Shown: positions 36,183-44,975, counted from the first letter of the stretch. The stretch is 64,000 bases of DNA from Lachnospira hominis (ex Liu et al. 2021) (GCF_014287955.1 NZ_JACOPD010000005.1:124001-188000); one strand, 5' to 3'. Numbers and translations are program-made. The notes: generated by a model from the sequence alone, not told the origin.

Positions 36183-37976
36183 ATGATTAATTACAAAAAA
36201 CTTACGGCTGCAATGGCAGCGGGAATAATAGCAATATTTACAATAACAGGCTGTGCGATGCCGTGGCAGAAGGCAGCAGATGATTCATCATCAAATGTAT
36301 CTACGGTTTCTGCCGGGAATCTTTCACAAAGCGGTGAGAATGCATTGTCGCTTGAATTTGACAGCGAAGATTTAGATTCGTCATATAACGAATCAGAATG
36401 TACAAAGATAAATCTTTCAGGAAGTGGTGCAACTGTTTCAGGAAGCGGTGTTACTGTTGAAAACGGAAATATTACAATAACATCTGCGGGAAGCTATATT
36501 ATTTCCGGAACATTAACAGACGGAAGCATAAAAGTGAATTGCAGCGAGAAAGGAACTGTAAGATTGATTTTAAACGGTGCTTCAATAAGCAGTTCAAGTA
36601 CGGCACCTGTTGTTGTTGAGGAAGCAAAAAAGATTCTTGTAACTCTCGCTGACGGCACAACTAATACAATTACAGATAAAACACGCCAGTCTGTGGATGA
36701 CGAAGATTTTTCTTCGGCAGTTTATTCAAAAGCAGACCTTGTATTTAACGGAAGCGGAACTCTTAATGTCAATGCTGGATACAGAAATGGTATTAAGAGC
36801 GCAGACGATTTGAAAGTTGTATCTGGAACCTTTAATATAACAAGCAATGAGGATGGAATAATAGGAAAAGATTTTCTCGGAATTAAAGACGGTAAATTCA
36901 CAATTAAATCGGGAAGCGACGGAATGAAGTCAACGTATGATACGGATACTTCAAAAGGAAATATCGTAATAACAGGCGGTGAATTTGATATAACGGCTTC
37001 AAATGACGGTATTCACTGCAACGAAGATATTCTTATTTCGGGTGGAAATCTTACAATTAGCAGCGGTGATGACGGTGTTCATGCAGATGATAATCTTCAG
37101 GTTGACGGCGGCACTATAGATATTAAGAAATGTTGCGAAGGTCTTGAAGGCGTACAGATTACTTTAAACGACGGTGATATTTCAATAGTGGCAAGCGATG
37201 ACGGTATTAATGCGGCTGACGGTTCGTCATCTTCCGGTATGGGAATGGGCGGCTTCGGCGGCGGTCAGAACGGAGGCTTTGGCGGCGGTCAGGCATCATC
37301 TTCAGACAGCAGTGTTTTACTTACAATCAACGGCGGAAATATATTTGTAAATGCAGGCGGTGACGGTCTTGATTCAAACGGTAATATTGTGATGAACGGA
37401 GGCAATGTAACGGTTCTTGGCCCTACAAGCGATGGCGATACAGCACTCGATTTTGACGGTGCATTTACAATTAATGGGGGTGTACTTATGGCATTTGGTT
37501 CAAGCGGAATGCTTGAAACACCGACATCGGCACAGAACGGCTGCTGTATTGTTACAACATTAGGCACTGTAAGTGCAAATTCGGAATTTTCACTTATGGA
37601 TTCATCAGGAAATGTGATAATGTCATATACACCAACAAAGAATTATGCGTCTGCGATTGTATATTCATCAGACATTAAGAACGGAAGCACATATACGGTA
37701 ACTGCGGGAAGCACAACACAGTCAATTACGGTGAACAGCAATGTTACAACAAACGGAGTCAGCGGAGGCTTCGGCGGTGGTCAGAATGGCGGTTTCGGAG
37801 GCGGACAGCATGGAGGACAGCCTGGGGGCAGTGCACCTGACGGAAACGGAAGCTTTGGAGATGGCCAGCAAGGTGGAAATCAGCAGGGTGGAAAACAGCA
37901 AGGTGGAATGCCGGGCGGAAATTCGGGCAACGGACGTTCAAACAGTGCCAGCAGTTCAACTGTAAATCAGGTATAA
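36183..37976 (+). CDS. Carbohydrate-binding lipoprotein, Cthe_2159-like
   Basis: A 597-residue secreted lipoprotein: signal peptide with lipobox TITGC (Cys about residue 22), a Ser-rich linker, then a right-handed beta-helix-like domain with DDGI/GDDGVHADD repeats and NG turns, as in Cthe_2159-type polysaccharide-binding proteins (DUF4353). Two low-complexity Gly/Gln blocks (GGFGGGQNGG type) lie at about residues 357-372 and 530-590, so the C-terminus is a long flexible tail. ATG 36183 follows GAGGAG at 36172-36177. It is flanked by terminators and stands alone. Role in binding plant or microbial polysaccharide is inferred from the family. Confidence 0.8.
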   Translation: MINYKKLTAAMAAGIIAIFTITGCAMPWQKAADDSSSNVSTVSAGNLSQSGENALSLEFDSEDLDSSYNESECTKINLSGSGATVSGSGVTVENGNITITSAGSYIISGTLTDGSIKVNCSEKGTVRLILNGASISSSSTAPVVVEEAKKILVTLADGTTNTITDKTRQSVDDEDFSSAVYSKADLVFNGSGTLNVNAGYRNGIKSADDLKVVSGTFNITSNEDGIIGKDFLGIKDGKFTIKSGSDGMKSTYDTDTSKGNIVITGGEFDITASNDGIHCNEDILISGGNLTISSGDDGVHADDNLQVDGGTIDIKKCCEGLEGVQITLNDGDISIVASDDGINAADGSSSSGMGMGGFGGGQNGGFGGGQASSSDSSVLLTINGGNIFVNAGGDGLDSNGNIVMNGGNVTVLGPTSDGDTALDFDGAFTINGGVLMAFGSSGMLETPTSAQNGCCIVTTLGTVSANSEFSLMDSSGNVIMSYTPTKNYASAIVYSSDIKNGSTYTVTAGSTTQSITVNSNVTTNGVSGGFGGGQNGGFGGGQHGGQPGGSAPDGNGSFGDGQQGGNQQGGKQQGGMPGGNSGNGRSNSASSSTVNQV

Positions 37977-37998
37977 ACTATAAATAAAATAAAGTATA

Positions 37999-38026
37999 TA
38001 TAACAGGGCAGAACATAGTATAACAG
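37999..38026 (+). repeat. Two direct TATAACAG half-sites
   Basis: TATAACAG at 37999-38006 and 38019-38026, start to start 20 bp. The same octamer forms one arm of the GntR promoter repeat downstream. Confidence 0.45.
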
Positions 38027-38047
38027 TGTGTCCCACCCTGTTTTTTG
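38002..38047 (+). terminator. Terminator after the lipoprotein gene
   Basis: AACAGGG (38002-38008) pairs with CCCTGTT (38036-38042) followed by Ts; loop about 27 bases. Confidence 0.6.
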
Positions 38048-38090
38048 ATAAGATACATCTTTGTATTTAATTTGGAATGCCACAACGCAA

Positions 38091-38124
38091 TATAACAGTT
38101 GACATACAGATATATGCTGTTATA
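38091..38124 (+). promoter_or_regulatory. Promoter and putative operator of the GntR gene
   Basis: TATAACAG (38091-38098) and CTGTTATA (38117-38124) form a perfect 8-bp inverted repeat 18 bp apart that brackets the -35 box TTGACA (38099-38104); TATACT at 38123-38128 is the likely -10. The layout suggests autorepression, as known for YtrA-type GntR proteins. Confidence 0.6.
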
Positions 38125-38145
38125 TACTGTTTGCGAGGTGATGAA

Positions 38146-38520
38146 ATGAATATAAAAGTAAATTCTACATTGATGATTCCTATATACGAACAGATTGTTG
38201 ACCAGATAAAAACACTTATACGTATTGGCAAACTGGAAGAAAATGATATGCTTCCGTCGGTGCGTTCTCTTTCAAAAGAATTAAAGATTAGTGCACTGAC
38301 AGTTAAAAAAGCTTATGATTATCTTGAGAGCGAAGGTTTTGTTGTGACGGTTCACGGTAAAGGAACGTATGTTGCTGCGTCCAATTCCGAAATACAGGAA
38401 GAGGAGCAAAGAAAAGAAGTTGAACTTGATATTGAGATGGCTGTAAAGAAGGCGAGACGATACGGTATTAGTGATGAAGATATAAAGAGTATTTTTTCAC
38501 TTGTTATTGATGAAAATTAA
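38146..38520 (+). CDS. GntR family regulator, YtrA subfamily
   Basis: A 124-residue repressor with an N-terminal winged helix (IPIYEQIVDQIKTLI, LPSVRSLSKELKIS, GKGTYVA) and a short C-terminal dimerisation tail, the YtrA layout. YtrA proteins usually sit with ABC transporter genes; here the gene is alone between two terminators. ATG 38146 follows GAGGTG at 38135-38140. Its operator is probably the TATAACAG repeat upstream; the target transporter is not obvious. Confidence 0.88.
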   Translation: MNIKVNSTLMIPIYEQIVDQIKTLIRIGKLEENDMLPSVRSLSKELKISALTVKKAYDYLESEGFVVTVHGKGTYVAASNSEIQEEEQRKEVELDIEMAVKKARRYGISDEDIKSIFSLVIDEN

Positions 38521-38568
38521 AAGACGGTAGCTTTAATGATGTTTAGTTGTTAAAGCTGCCGTCTTTTT
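38520..38568. terminator. Terminator between GntR and the convergent kinase gene
   Basis: AAAGACGGTAGCTTTAA pairs with TTAAAGCTGCCGTCTTT with one mismatch, then T-rich sequence. It can serve both strands. Confidence 0.8.
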
Positions 38569-38612
38569 ATGTCTTGTTGTATTTAATTAGTTTGGTGTGA
38601 ATATAGCCGGTA

Positions 38613-39383
38613 TTATTGGAAATCCACCACATTTACCCAATGTTCGAGAAGTTCTTTTTCATCAGGTTTATTTTTTGCCATTCTTGCGGCGGCAACAATA
38701 GGAAGCCAGCCTGTTACATATGATTTTTTAGTGTCTGTTGCAGCACAGAACTGTGTCATATACATATCTGCGATATCGATGCTGCTGTCAGAGTATTGCA
38801 GCTTTAACAGAAGATAAGTGTTGGCTATGTCGGCACTAGCATTGCCCTGCGTTGCGTGAACCCAGTCAACAGCAGTGATTGATGTTATGTCGGCATTATC
38901 ATCAATATTTACGATTATGTTGTCAGGACAAAAATCACCATGGCACAATTTTGTGTGCTTTGGCATCGTATTAAGTCTTGTGAGCAGTTCGTATTTTACA
39001 GAACTATCAAGAGTTTCAATGCCATTAATCTGTCTTATTAATTTATCTTTAAGCTTTAAGAGAAGCGGGTTGGATTTCTTTTGAAAATCAACCTGATATT
39101 CAACCATTTTTTTGATATAATCAGCAGTTTTTTCGGGATGCTCTTTTATAAGCTGTGTAAGAGTTATGCCGTCCGCATATTCACTTGTGATTTCCCATTG
39201 ACCATTGTTTACAGATACAGAAAGAAGCTTTGGAATATTTACTCCGGCATCTTCAACTCTTGCAGTATTTAATGCTTCATATAAAACATCTGATTTGTTA
39301 TAATCTTTGGAAAAAACTTTTATTGCGGTATTATTTTCAAGATAAACTGATTTTAAGTTATTTTGTGAAATGCATTTTTTCAT
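38613..39383 (-). CDS. Aminoglycoside phosphotransferase-like (APH) kinase
   Basis: A 256-residue kinase-fold protein. The APH/choline kinase catalytic loop is CHGDFCPDNI and the metal-binding aspartate is in AVDWVHA. The family phosphorylates small molecules (aminoglycosides, choline, sugars), and sequence alone does not tell which; resistance should not be assumed. A start at 39383 has AAAGGATG on the coding strand. It lies 16 bp after adhE on the same strand and may share its transcript. Confidence 0.8.
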   Translation of the reverse strand: MKKCISQNNLKSVYLENNTAIKVFSKDYNKSDVLYEALNTARVEDAGVNIPKLLSVSVNNGQWEITSEYADGITLTQLIKEHPEKTADYIKKMVEYQVDFQKKSNPLLLKLKDKLIRQINGIETLDSSVKYELLTRLNTMPKHTKLCHGDFCPDNIIVNIDDNADITSITAVDWVHATQGNASADIANTYLLLKLQYSDSSIDIADMYMTQFCAATDTKKSYVTGWLPIVAAARMAKNKPDEKELLEHWVNVVDFQ

Positions 39384-39399
39384 ATAAACACATCCTTTC

Positions 39400-42033
39400 T
39401 TATTCGTCAATTTCGACTGGTTTTCCGTAATATGCCTTGAGGTACATTGCCTTAATTTCTTTCATTAGAGGGTAGCGTGGGTTTGCACCTGTACACTGGT
39501 CATCAAATGCCATTTCTGTCATTTCGTCGAGAGTGCGTAAAAATTCTTTTTCATCAACGCCATAATCTTTTATAGTCTTTTTGATTCCGACTTTTTCCTT
39601 CAACTCTTCAATGGCTGCAATAAGATTTTCAAATTTTTCGGCATCATTTTTTCCTTTGATATGAAGAAAATCTGCACATTCTACATAACGTTCTTTGCAG
39701 TGAGGATATTGATACTGTGAAAATGTTCCCATTTTAGCAGGAACTTCTGCAGCATTGAATCTCATTACATCAGTGATGAGGAGTGCGTTTGCAATACCAT
39801 GAGGAAGGTGGTGGTATGCACCGAGCTTGTGAGCCATAGAGTGGCATACTCCAAGAAATGCATTTGCAAATGCCATTCCGGCCATGGTTGAAGCTGTAGC
39901 CATCTGTTCACGGGCTTTTGCGTCGTGCGGACCATTTTCATATGCGGCAGGAAGATATTCAAATATATTTTTCATAGCTTTTAAAGCAAGACCGTCTGTG
40001 TAGTCTGTTGCCATAATAGATGCATATGCTTCGAGAGCATGAGTGAGTGCGTCTATGCCGGAAGCAGAAGTAAGACCTTTTGGCTGGTTCATCATCATAT
40101 CAGCATCAACAATTGCCATTTTTGGAAGAAGCTCATAATCAGCGAGAGGATATTTTATTCCGCTTTCTTCGTCTGTGATAACAGCGAAAGGAGTAACTTC
40201 AGAACCTGTTCCTGATGAAGTAGGAATGGCAATGAAGTAAGCTTTTTCCCCCATTTTAGGAAATGTGTATATACGTTTTCTTATATCCATAAAACGCATA
40301 GCCATATCCATGAAATCAACTTCAGGATGTTCATACATAACCCACATTATCTTGCCGGCATCCATTGCTGAACCGCCGCCTACAGCGATTATGCAGTCTG
40401 GTTCAAAGAGCTTCATGGCTTTTGCACCTTCTTTTGCACATGCAAGTGTAGGGTCAGGAGCAACATCGTAAAATACTGTGTATACAATACCGAGTTCATC
40501 AAGTTTGTCGGTTATGCATTTTGTGTAGCCATTTTTGTAGAGGAACTGATCTGTTACTATGAATGCTTTCTTTTTGCCAAGAACTGTCTTTAATTCATTG
40601 AGTGCAACAGGAAGGCAGCCCTTTTTAAAATATACTTTTTCAGGTGCTCTGAACCACAACATATTTTCTCTCCTTTCAGCAACGGTTTTAATATTAAGAA
40701 GGTGTTTGACGCCGACATTTTCGGAAACTGAATTGCCGCCCCATGAGCCACAGCCGAGTGTAAGTGAAGGTGTCAGCTTGAAATTGTATAAGTCACCGAT
40801 GCCGCCCTGAGAAGAAGGGGTGTTGATAAGAATACGGCATGTTTTCATAGTTTCTTCAAATATATCAAGTTTTTCTTTTTCTGTTTCTGAATTAATATAA
40901 ATAGAAGAAGTGTGTCCGTATCCGCCGTCTGCGATAAGATGTGAAGCTTTATCTATTGCATCGTTGAAATCGTCTGATTTGTACATTGCAAGAACAGGTG
41001 AAAGCTTTTCGTGTGCAAATTCTTCAGATAAGTCAACAGAAGCAACCTCTCCGATGAGAATTTTGGTCTCACGTGATACATCAACTCCGGCGAGTTTTGC
41101 AATGGTATATGCACTCTGACCTACAATCTTTGCGTTGAGAGAGCCATTGATAAGGATAGTTTTTCTGACTTTGTCAAGCTCGGTCTTTGTAAGAAAATGG
41201 CAGCCTCTTGCAATAAATTCATCTTTTACGGCTTTGTAAACTTTTTTGTCAACAATAACAGACTGCTCAGAAGCACAAATCATACCGTTGTCAAATGTTT
41301 TTGAGTGGATGATTGAGTTGACTGCAAGAACAACATCAGCTGTTTCATCAATAATTGCAGGAGTGTTGCCGGCACCTACACCGAGTGCAGGTTTTCCTGA
41401 TGAATATGCAGCTTTAACCATTCCAGGACCGCCTGTTGCAAGAATTATATCAGCCTCTTTCATAAGTGTGTCTGTAAGTTCGAGAGACGGAATATCAATC
41501 CATCCTATAATGCCTTTTGGAGCACCTGCCTTTACTGCAGCATCAAGAACAACTTTTGCAGCTGCGATTGTTGATTTTTTGGCTCTTGGATGAGGGCTTA
41601 TTATTATTGCATTTCTTGTCTTTAAACATATTAAAGACTTGAAAATAGCAGTAGAAGTAGGGTTGGTCGTAGGAATTACTGCGGCTACAACACCAATTGG
41701 TTCAGCAATCTTTTTTGTTCCATAAGCTGAGTCCTCTTCGATGACGCCACATGTCTTTGTGTCACGATAAGCATTGTAAATATACTCAGAAGCATAATGG
41801 TTTTTGATTACTTTGTCCTCAACAATTCCCATTCCTGTTTCCTCAACTGCCATTTTGGCAAGTGGGATTCTGGCCTGATTTGCAGCGATAGCTGCCGCTG
41901 TAAATATTTTATCAACCTGTTCCTGTGTGTAAGTTGAAAAAATCTGCTGTGCTTTACGCACTTCATCAATTTTTTTTTCAAGTGCGTCTACTGTGTCAAC
42001 AATTTCTGTACCCGACATAATTTTTTCTGACAT
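39400..42033 (-). CDS. adhE: Bifunctional acetaldehyde-CoA/alcohol dehydrogenase
   Basis: Reduces acetyl-CoA to acetaldehyde and then ethanol, reoxidising two NADH; forms spirosomes. The 877-residue protein has an N-terminal CoA-acylating aldehyde dehydrogenase (about 1-440, catalytic Cys in GMICASEQ) and a C-terminal iron-type alcohol dehydrogenase (about 450-877; GGGSAMDAGK, and metal-binding His in GVCHSMAHKLG and HHLPHG). Start 42033 is preceded by a perfect AAGGAGG. A Rex-like operator lies at its promoter, so transcription probably rises when NADH/NAD+ is high. Confidence 0.97.
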   Translation of the reverse strand: MSEKIMSGTEIVDTVDALEKKIDEVRKAQQIFSTYTQEQVDKIFTAAAIAANQARIPLAKMAVEETGMGIVEDKVIKNHYASEYIYNAYRDTKTCGVIEEDSAYGTKKIAEPIGVVAAVIPTTNPTSTAIFKSLICLKTRNAIIISPHPRAKKSTIAAAKVVLDAAVKAGAPKGIIGWIDIPSLELTDTLMKEADIILATGGPGMVKAAYSSGKPALGVGAGNTPAIIDETADVVLAVNSIIHSKTFDNGMICASEQSVIVDKKVYKAVKDEFIARGCHFLTKTELDKVRKTILINGSLNAKIVGQSAYTIAKLAGVDVSRETKILIGEVASVDLSEEFAHEKLSPVLAMYKSDDFNDAIDKASHLIADGGYGHTSSIYINSETEKEKLDIFEETMKTCRILINTPSSQGGIGDLYNFKLTPSLTLGCGSWGGNSVSENVGVKHLLNIKTVAERRENMLWFRAPEKVYFKKGCLPVALNELKTVLGKKKAFIVTDQFLYKNGYTKCITDKLDELGIVYTVFYDVAPDPTLACAKEGAKAMKLFEPDCIIAVGGGSAMDAGKIMWVMYEHPEVDFMDMAMRFMDIRKRIYTFPKMGEKAYFIAIPTSSGTGSEVTPFAVITDEESGIKYPLADYELLPKMAIVDADMMMNQPKGLTSASGIDALTHALEAYASIMATDYTDGLALKAMKNIFEYLPAAYENGPHDAKAREQMATASTMAGMAFANAFLGVCHSMAHKLGAYHHLPHGIANALLITDVMRFNAAEVPAKMGTFSQYQYPHCKERYVECADFLHIKGKNDAEKFENLIAAIEELKEKVGIKKTIKDYGVDEKEFLRTLDEMTEMAFDDQCTGANPRYPLMKEIKAMYLKAYYGKPVEIDE

Positions 42034-42038
42034 ACAAA

Positions 42039-42128
42039 ATCCTCCTTGTTTTTGCGGAGCAAAAATCCTAATGTGCATCTTTGATGCACTATATCCTCAT
42101 GGCGGGGAGAGGATTTATCCTCCTTGTT
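42039..42128 (-). promoter_or_regulatory. adhE 5' leader with hairpins and duplicated Shine-Dalgarno
   Basis: This accounts for most of the 349-base gene-free stretch 42034-42382. On the minus strand the sequence AACAAGGAGGAT occurs twice, at 42039-42050 (real site) and 42117-42128. Between them are hairpins GTGCATC/GATGCAC (42073-42089) and TTTTTGC/GCAAAAA (42049-42065), and the upstream copy can pair with an adjacent ATCCTC. No known riboswitch is recognised. Confidence 0.4.
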
Positions 42129-42181
42129 ATTATTCCTTTTCTTATAATTGCAGCAGAACCAATATTTTCTGCCAAAAAAGA

Positions 42182-42199
42182 TTGTTATTATTTTAACAA
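42182..42199. promoter_or_regulatory. Rex-like operator at adhE
   Basis: TTGTTATTATTTTAACAA differs at one position from the clostridial Rex consensus TTGTTAA-N4-TTAACAA. It lies just downstream of the -10 box, over the predicted transcription start, a repressing position. No rex gene is in the window. Confidence 0.7.
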
Positions 42200-42203
42200 A
42201 GTC

Positions 42204-42232
42204 AATATAACACTATATTGTGTGTGTGTCAA
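42204..42232 (-). promoter_or_regulatory. adhE promoter
   Basis: On the minus strand: TTGACA (42232-42227), 17 bp, TATATT (42209-42204). Confidence 0.7.
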
Positions 42233-42286
42233 TATGCATATTATTAATATTGCCTGATATTTTTTAAAAAATTTTTGAAAATTCCA

Positions 42287-42315
42287 TTGCGTGATACTAT
42301 GTTATGCTGTAATAT
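42287..42315 (+). promoter_or_regulatory. Promoter of the AI-2E-type transporter gene
   Basis: TTGCGT (42287-42292), 17 bp, TAATAT (42310-42315). Confidence 0.45.
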
Positions 42316-42382
42316 TAATATAGTTTTAGAAATAGCAGGGGATGAATTGACTATTTATAGAATATGTGAGGGATTATTTAAT

Positions 42383-43621
42383 ATGAAAGATACGTTTAAA
42401 AAGTATTTATATCTTGCCGGAAGCTTGTTTCTTGCATTTGCTTTGTCTATTATGCTGTTTTTTGTTTTATATAAGATAGATGCGATAAAGAGTGTTATCG
42501 GGCATATTGTAAAAACTATGATGCCATTTATAATTGGTGCAGCATTGGCATATATAATCTGCCCTTTGTGTAATAAGCTTGAAGTTTTGTTTGATAAATT
42601 ATTTTCAAAGATGAAGAATGAGCAGACTAAGGAAAAAATATCGAGGACATTAAGTGTATTTGCAGGAATAATTATTGCGGTTATTGCAATTTATCTTATA
42701 CTTATGATTGTTATTCCACAGCTGATTGACAGTGTTGTAAGACTTGTTCAGATTCTGCCATCAAGTGCAGATAAGCTTATAGGATGGCTTAATCATTCGC
42801 TTAGCTCTGATGAACAATTGCTTCAATATTCGCAACAGGTGATTGATAAGGCATATACGATGCTTGAGGACTGGCTTTCAAACGGACTTCTTGATTCTGT
42901 TGAGAAAGTGGCAACTGGGGTTTCGTCAGGTGTAATTAATCTGCTTGGCGTGATTCTTAATATATTTATAGGTTTTATAGTTGCTGTATATCTGCTGCTT
43001 TCAAGAAAGAAATTTGCACGGCAGGCAGAACTTATCGTGTATAGTATATTAAAAAAAGAAAAGGCTGACACTGTAATGGAAGAGGCAAGATATTGTGACC
43101 GCGTTTTTGGCGGGTTTATCAATGGAAAGATTCTTGATGCAGTGGTGGTTTCGCTTATTTGTTATGCCGGCATGATGATTTTCAGATGGATTAATCCGGG
43201 AAAAGTCATGATGAGTGAAACACTTGTTGCTGTAATAGTTGGAATTTTTAATGTAATACCATTTTTTGGATGGTATATCGGGTTGTTTTTATCAGCACTT
43301 CTCATACTTATGGTTAATCCCATGCAGTGCATTTTCTTTGTGATTTTTGACTTTATATTACAGCAGATAGATGGTAATATTTTAGGTCCTAAGATTATAG
43401 GTGATACAACAGGAATTTCAAGTATATGGGTGCTCTTTTCCATATTCCTGTTTGGAGATATATGGGGATTTGCAGGTATGCTTCTTGGAGTTCCGATGTT
43501 TGCCATTATGTATCACTGGATTAAAAAGCTGGTATTTAAGGGGCTTGATAAGAATGAACAGACACAGATGAGTGTTGATTATGAGAATGATTTTCCAAAA
43601 AAGAAAAAGACTCATCAATAA
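42383..43621 (+). CDS. AI-2E family (UPF0118) permease
   Basis: A 412-residue polytopic membrane protein with about eight hydrophobic helices and the family segment FIVAVYLLLSRKKF and, late, the LGPKIIGDTTGI/GLSxxxV-like motif. The family name comes from a proposed autoinducer-2 exporter; many members are ion transporters or of unknown function. ATG 42383 has GTGAGGG about 9 bp upstream; a TTG at 42347 after AGGGGATGAA is an alternative. It diverges from adhE. Confidence 0.8.
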   Translation: MKDTFKKYLYLAGSLFLAFALSIMLFFVLYKIDAIKSVIGHIVKTMMPFIIGAALAYIICPLCNKLEVLFDKLFSKMKNEQTKEKISRTLSVFAGIIIAVIAIYLILMIVIPQLIDSVVRLVQILPSSADKLIGWLNHSLSSDEQLLQYSQQVIDKAYTMLEDWLSNGLLDSVEKVATGVSSGVINLLGVILNIFIGFIVAVYLLLSRKKFARQAELIVYSILKKEKADTVMEEARYCDRVFGGFINGKILDAVVVSLICYAGMMIFRWINPGKVMMSETLVAVIVGIFNVIPFFGWYIGLFLSALLILMVNPMQCIFFVIFDFILQQIDGNILGPKIIGDTTGISSIWVLFSIFLFGDIWGFAGMLLGVPMFAIMYHWIKKLVFKGLDKNEQTQMSVDYENDFPKKKKTHQ

Positions 43622-43646
43622 TATAAGGAGTTATGATACATATTTT

Positions 43647-44867
43647 ATGAAACATTTAAAAAATAATCTTAAAGATTACACAATACGTTCGCTTACAACA
43701 AAAGATTTAGATGCATATAATGCACTTTTAAGATATGCATTTCAGGTTACAGAACAGGAACTTACCGAAGTTGGCTGGGAAAATGACGAGATTAAGCAGT
43801 CAAAGTTTCCTGTTTTGCAGAGAGCTGATGTTGTGGGGTGTTTTGATAATGATTCGTTAATATCACAATTTGCTGTATATCCGCTTGATATGAATATTTA
43901 TCATCAGTTATATCATGTCGGCTTTATAACGAGTGTATGTACATATCCAGAGTATTCAGGACAGGGTATTATGGCTACGCTTATGCACAAGAGCCTGAGC
44001 CATATGAGAAAAAGAGGTCAGTCAATGGCACTTTTATATCCTTATTCTATACCATTGTATCGTAAGTTTGGATGGGAGATTATTTCTAATAAGATTTCTT
44101 ATATAATAAAGAATAATCAGATACCAAAGATTGATGATATTCCCGGATATGTACGTCGTGTCACATGGGAAAATACGGATTTTATTAATCTTCACCAGCA
44201 GTTTGCGGCAAAAACACACGGATGCCTTTACCGTAACAGCCTTGCATGGGAAGAATACTGGCGATGGGATGAGGATGATACAGTTGTAGCTGTTTATTAT
44301 AATAGTCATAAAAAGCCACAGGGATATATGGTTTATCTTATAAAAGAAAATGTTATGTACATAAAAGAGATGATTTTCTTAAACAGGGAAGCACAGAATG
44401 GTCTCTGGCGTTTTATACGTGCACATCAGTCCATGATAAATGAAGTAAAAGGCAATACATATTATAATGAACCGATTGCTTTTGAGATGGCTGATGGTAA
44501 TATTAAAGAATCAATACGTCCGTACATAATGGGAAGAATTATAGATATTGATAAGTTTCTTCTCCAGTACAGCTGTAAACCGTCGGAAAAAGATGTTTGC
44601 ATAGAACTTGATATCCATGATGATTTTTTGTCATGGAATAATAAGAGTATTAATGTATTGTTTAGCAAAGGAAGATGCTTTATAACCGAGCAGAAAGCAG
44701 AATATCATATAAAACTTGACATTGCATCGCTTACAACACTTCTTATAGGATATAAATCCGCAATGCAGCTATGGAAACTTGAAAGGATAGATGCACCGAG
44801 GGCTGCTGTTGAGACACTCGATAATGTTTTAATGCATGAAATACCATATATTTCAGATTATATTTAA
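43647..44867 (+). CDS. Eis-like GNAT N-acetyltransferase
   Basis: A 406-residue protein with an N-terminal GNAT domain (acetyl-CoA loop SGQGIMATLMHKS, then LYPYSIPLYRKFGWE) and a longer C-terminal part with a second GNAT-like fold and sterol-carrier-like domain, as in the Eis family. Eis proteins acetylate amines on varied substrates. The nearest AAGGAG (43625-43630) is 16 bp from this ATG, farther than usual, so the start is less certain. The real substrate is unknown. Confidence 0.85.
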   Translation: MKHLKNNLKDYTIRSLTTKDLDAYNALLRYAFQVTEQELTEVGWENDEIKQSKFPVLQRADVVGCFDNDSLISQFAVYPLDMNIYHQLYHVGFITSVCTYPEYSGQGIMATLMHKSLSHMRKRGQSMALLYPYSIPLYRKFGWEIISNKISYIIKNNQIPKIDDIPGYVRRVTWENTDFINLHQQFAAKTHGCLYRNSLAWEEYWRWDEDDTVVAVYYNSHKKPQGYMVYLIKENVMYIKEMIFLNREAQNGLWRFIRAHQSMINEVKGNTYYNEPIAFEMADGNIKESIRPYIMGRIIDIDKFLLQYSCKPSEKDVCIELDIHDDFLSWNNKSINVLFSKGRCFITEQKAEYHIKLDIASLTTLLIGYKSAMQLWKLERIDAPRAAVETLDNVLMHEIPYISDYI

Positions 44868-44894
44868 ATTTTATGCTGTAAATTTTTTTGATTT

Positions 44895-44916
44895 TGTCAA
44901 GTAAAAATACTTGACA
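44895..44916. promoter_or_regulatory. Inverted repeat over the SRP operon -35 box
   Basis: TGTCAAGTA (44895-44903), AAAA, TACTTGACA (44908-44916): perfect 9-bp arms; the right arm contains the -35 hexamer TTGACA. No T tract follows, so an operator is more likely than a terminator. Confidence 0.6.
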
Positions 44917-44939
44917 CGCATGCCTGGCTATGATATTAT
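44911..44939 (+). promoter_or_regulatory. Promoter of ylxM-ffh-rpsP
   Basis: TTGACA (44911-44916), 17 bp, TATTAT (44934-44939), 36 bp before the ylxM start. Confidence 0.75.
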
Positions 44940-44975
44940 TCTCAAGGTTTCAAATTTTATGAGAGTGGTGCTGCT

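Noticed and set aside
37249..37300. GGCGGCGGTCAG repeats considered as a non-coding array
   Set aside because: They are in frame as GGFGGGQ repeats of the lipoprotein.
38613..39383. Aminoglycoside resistance gene
   Set aside because: The APH fold covers many small-molecule kinases; nothing here points to aminoglycosides.
42034..42181. Riboswitch in the adhE leader
   Set aside because: Only simple hairpins and a duplicated ribosome site are visible; no known aptamer core.
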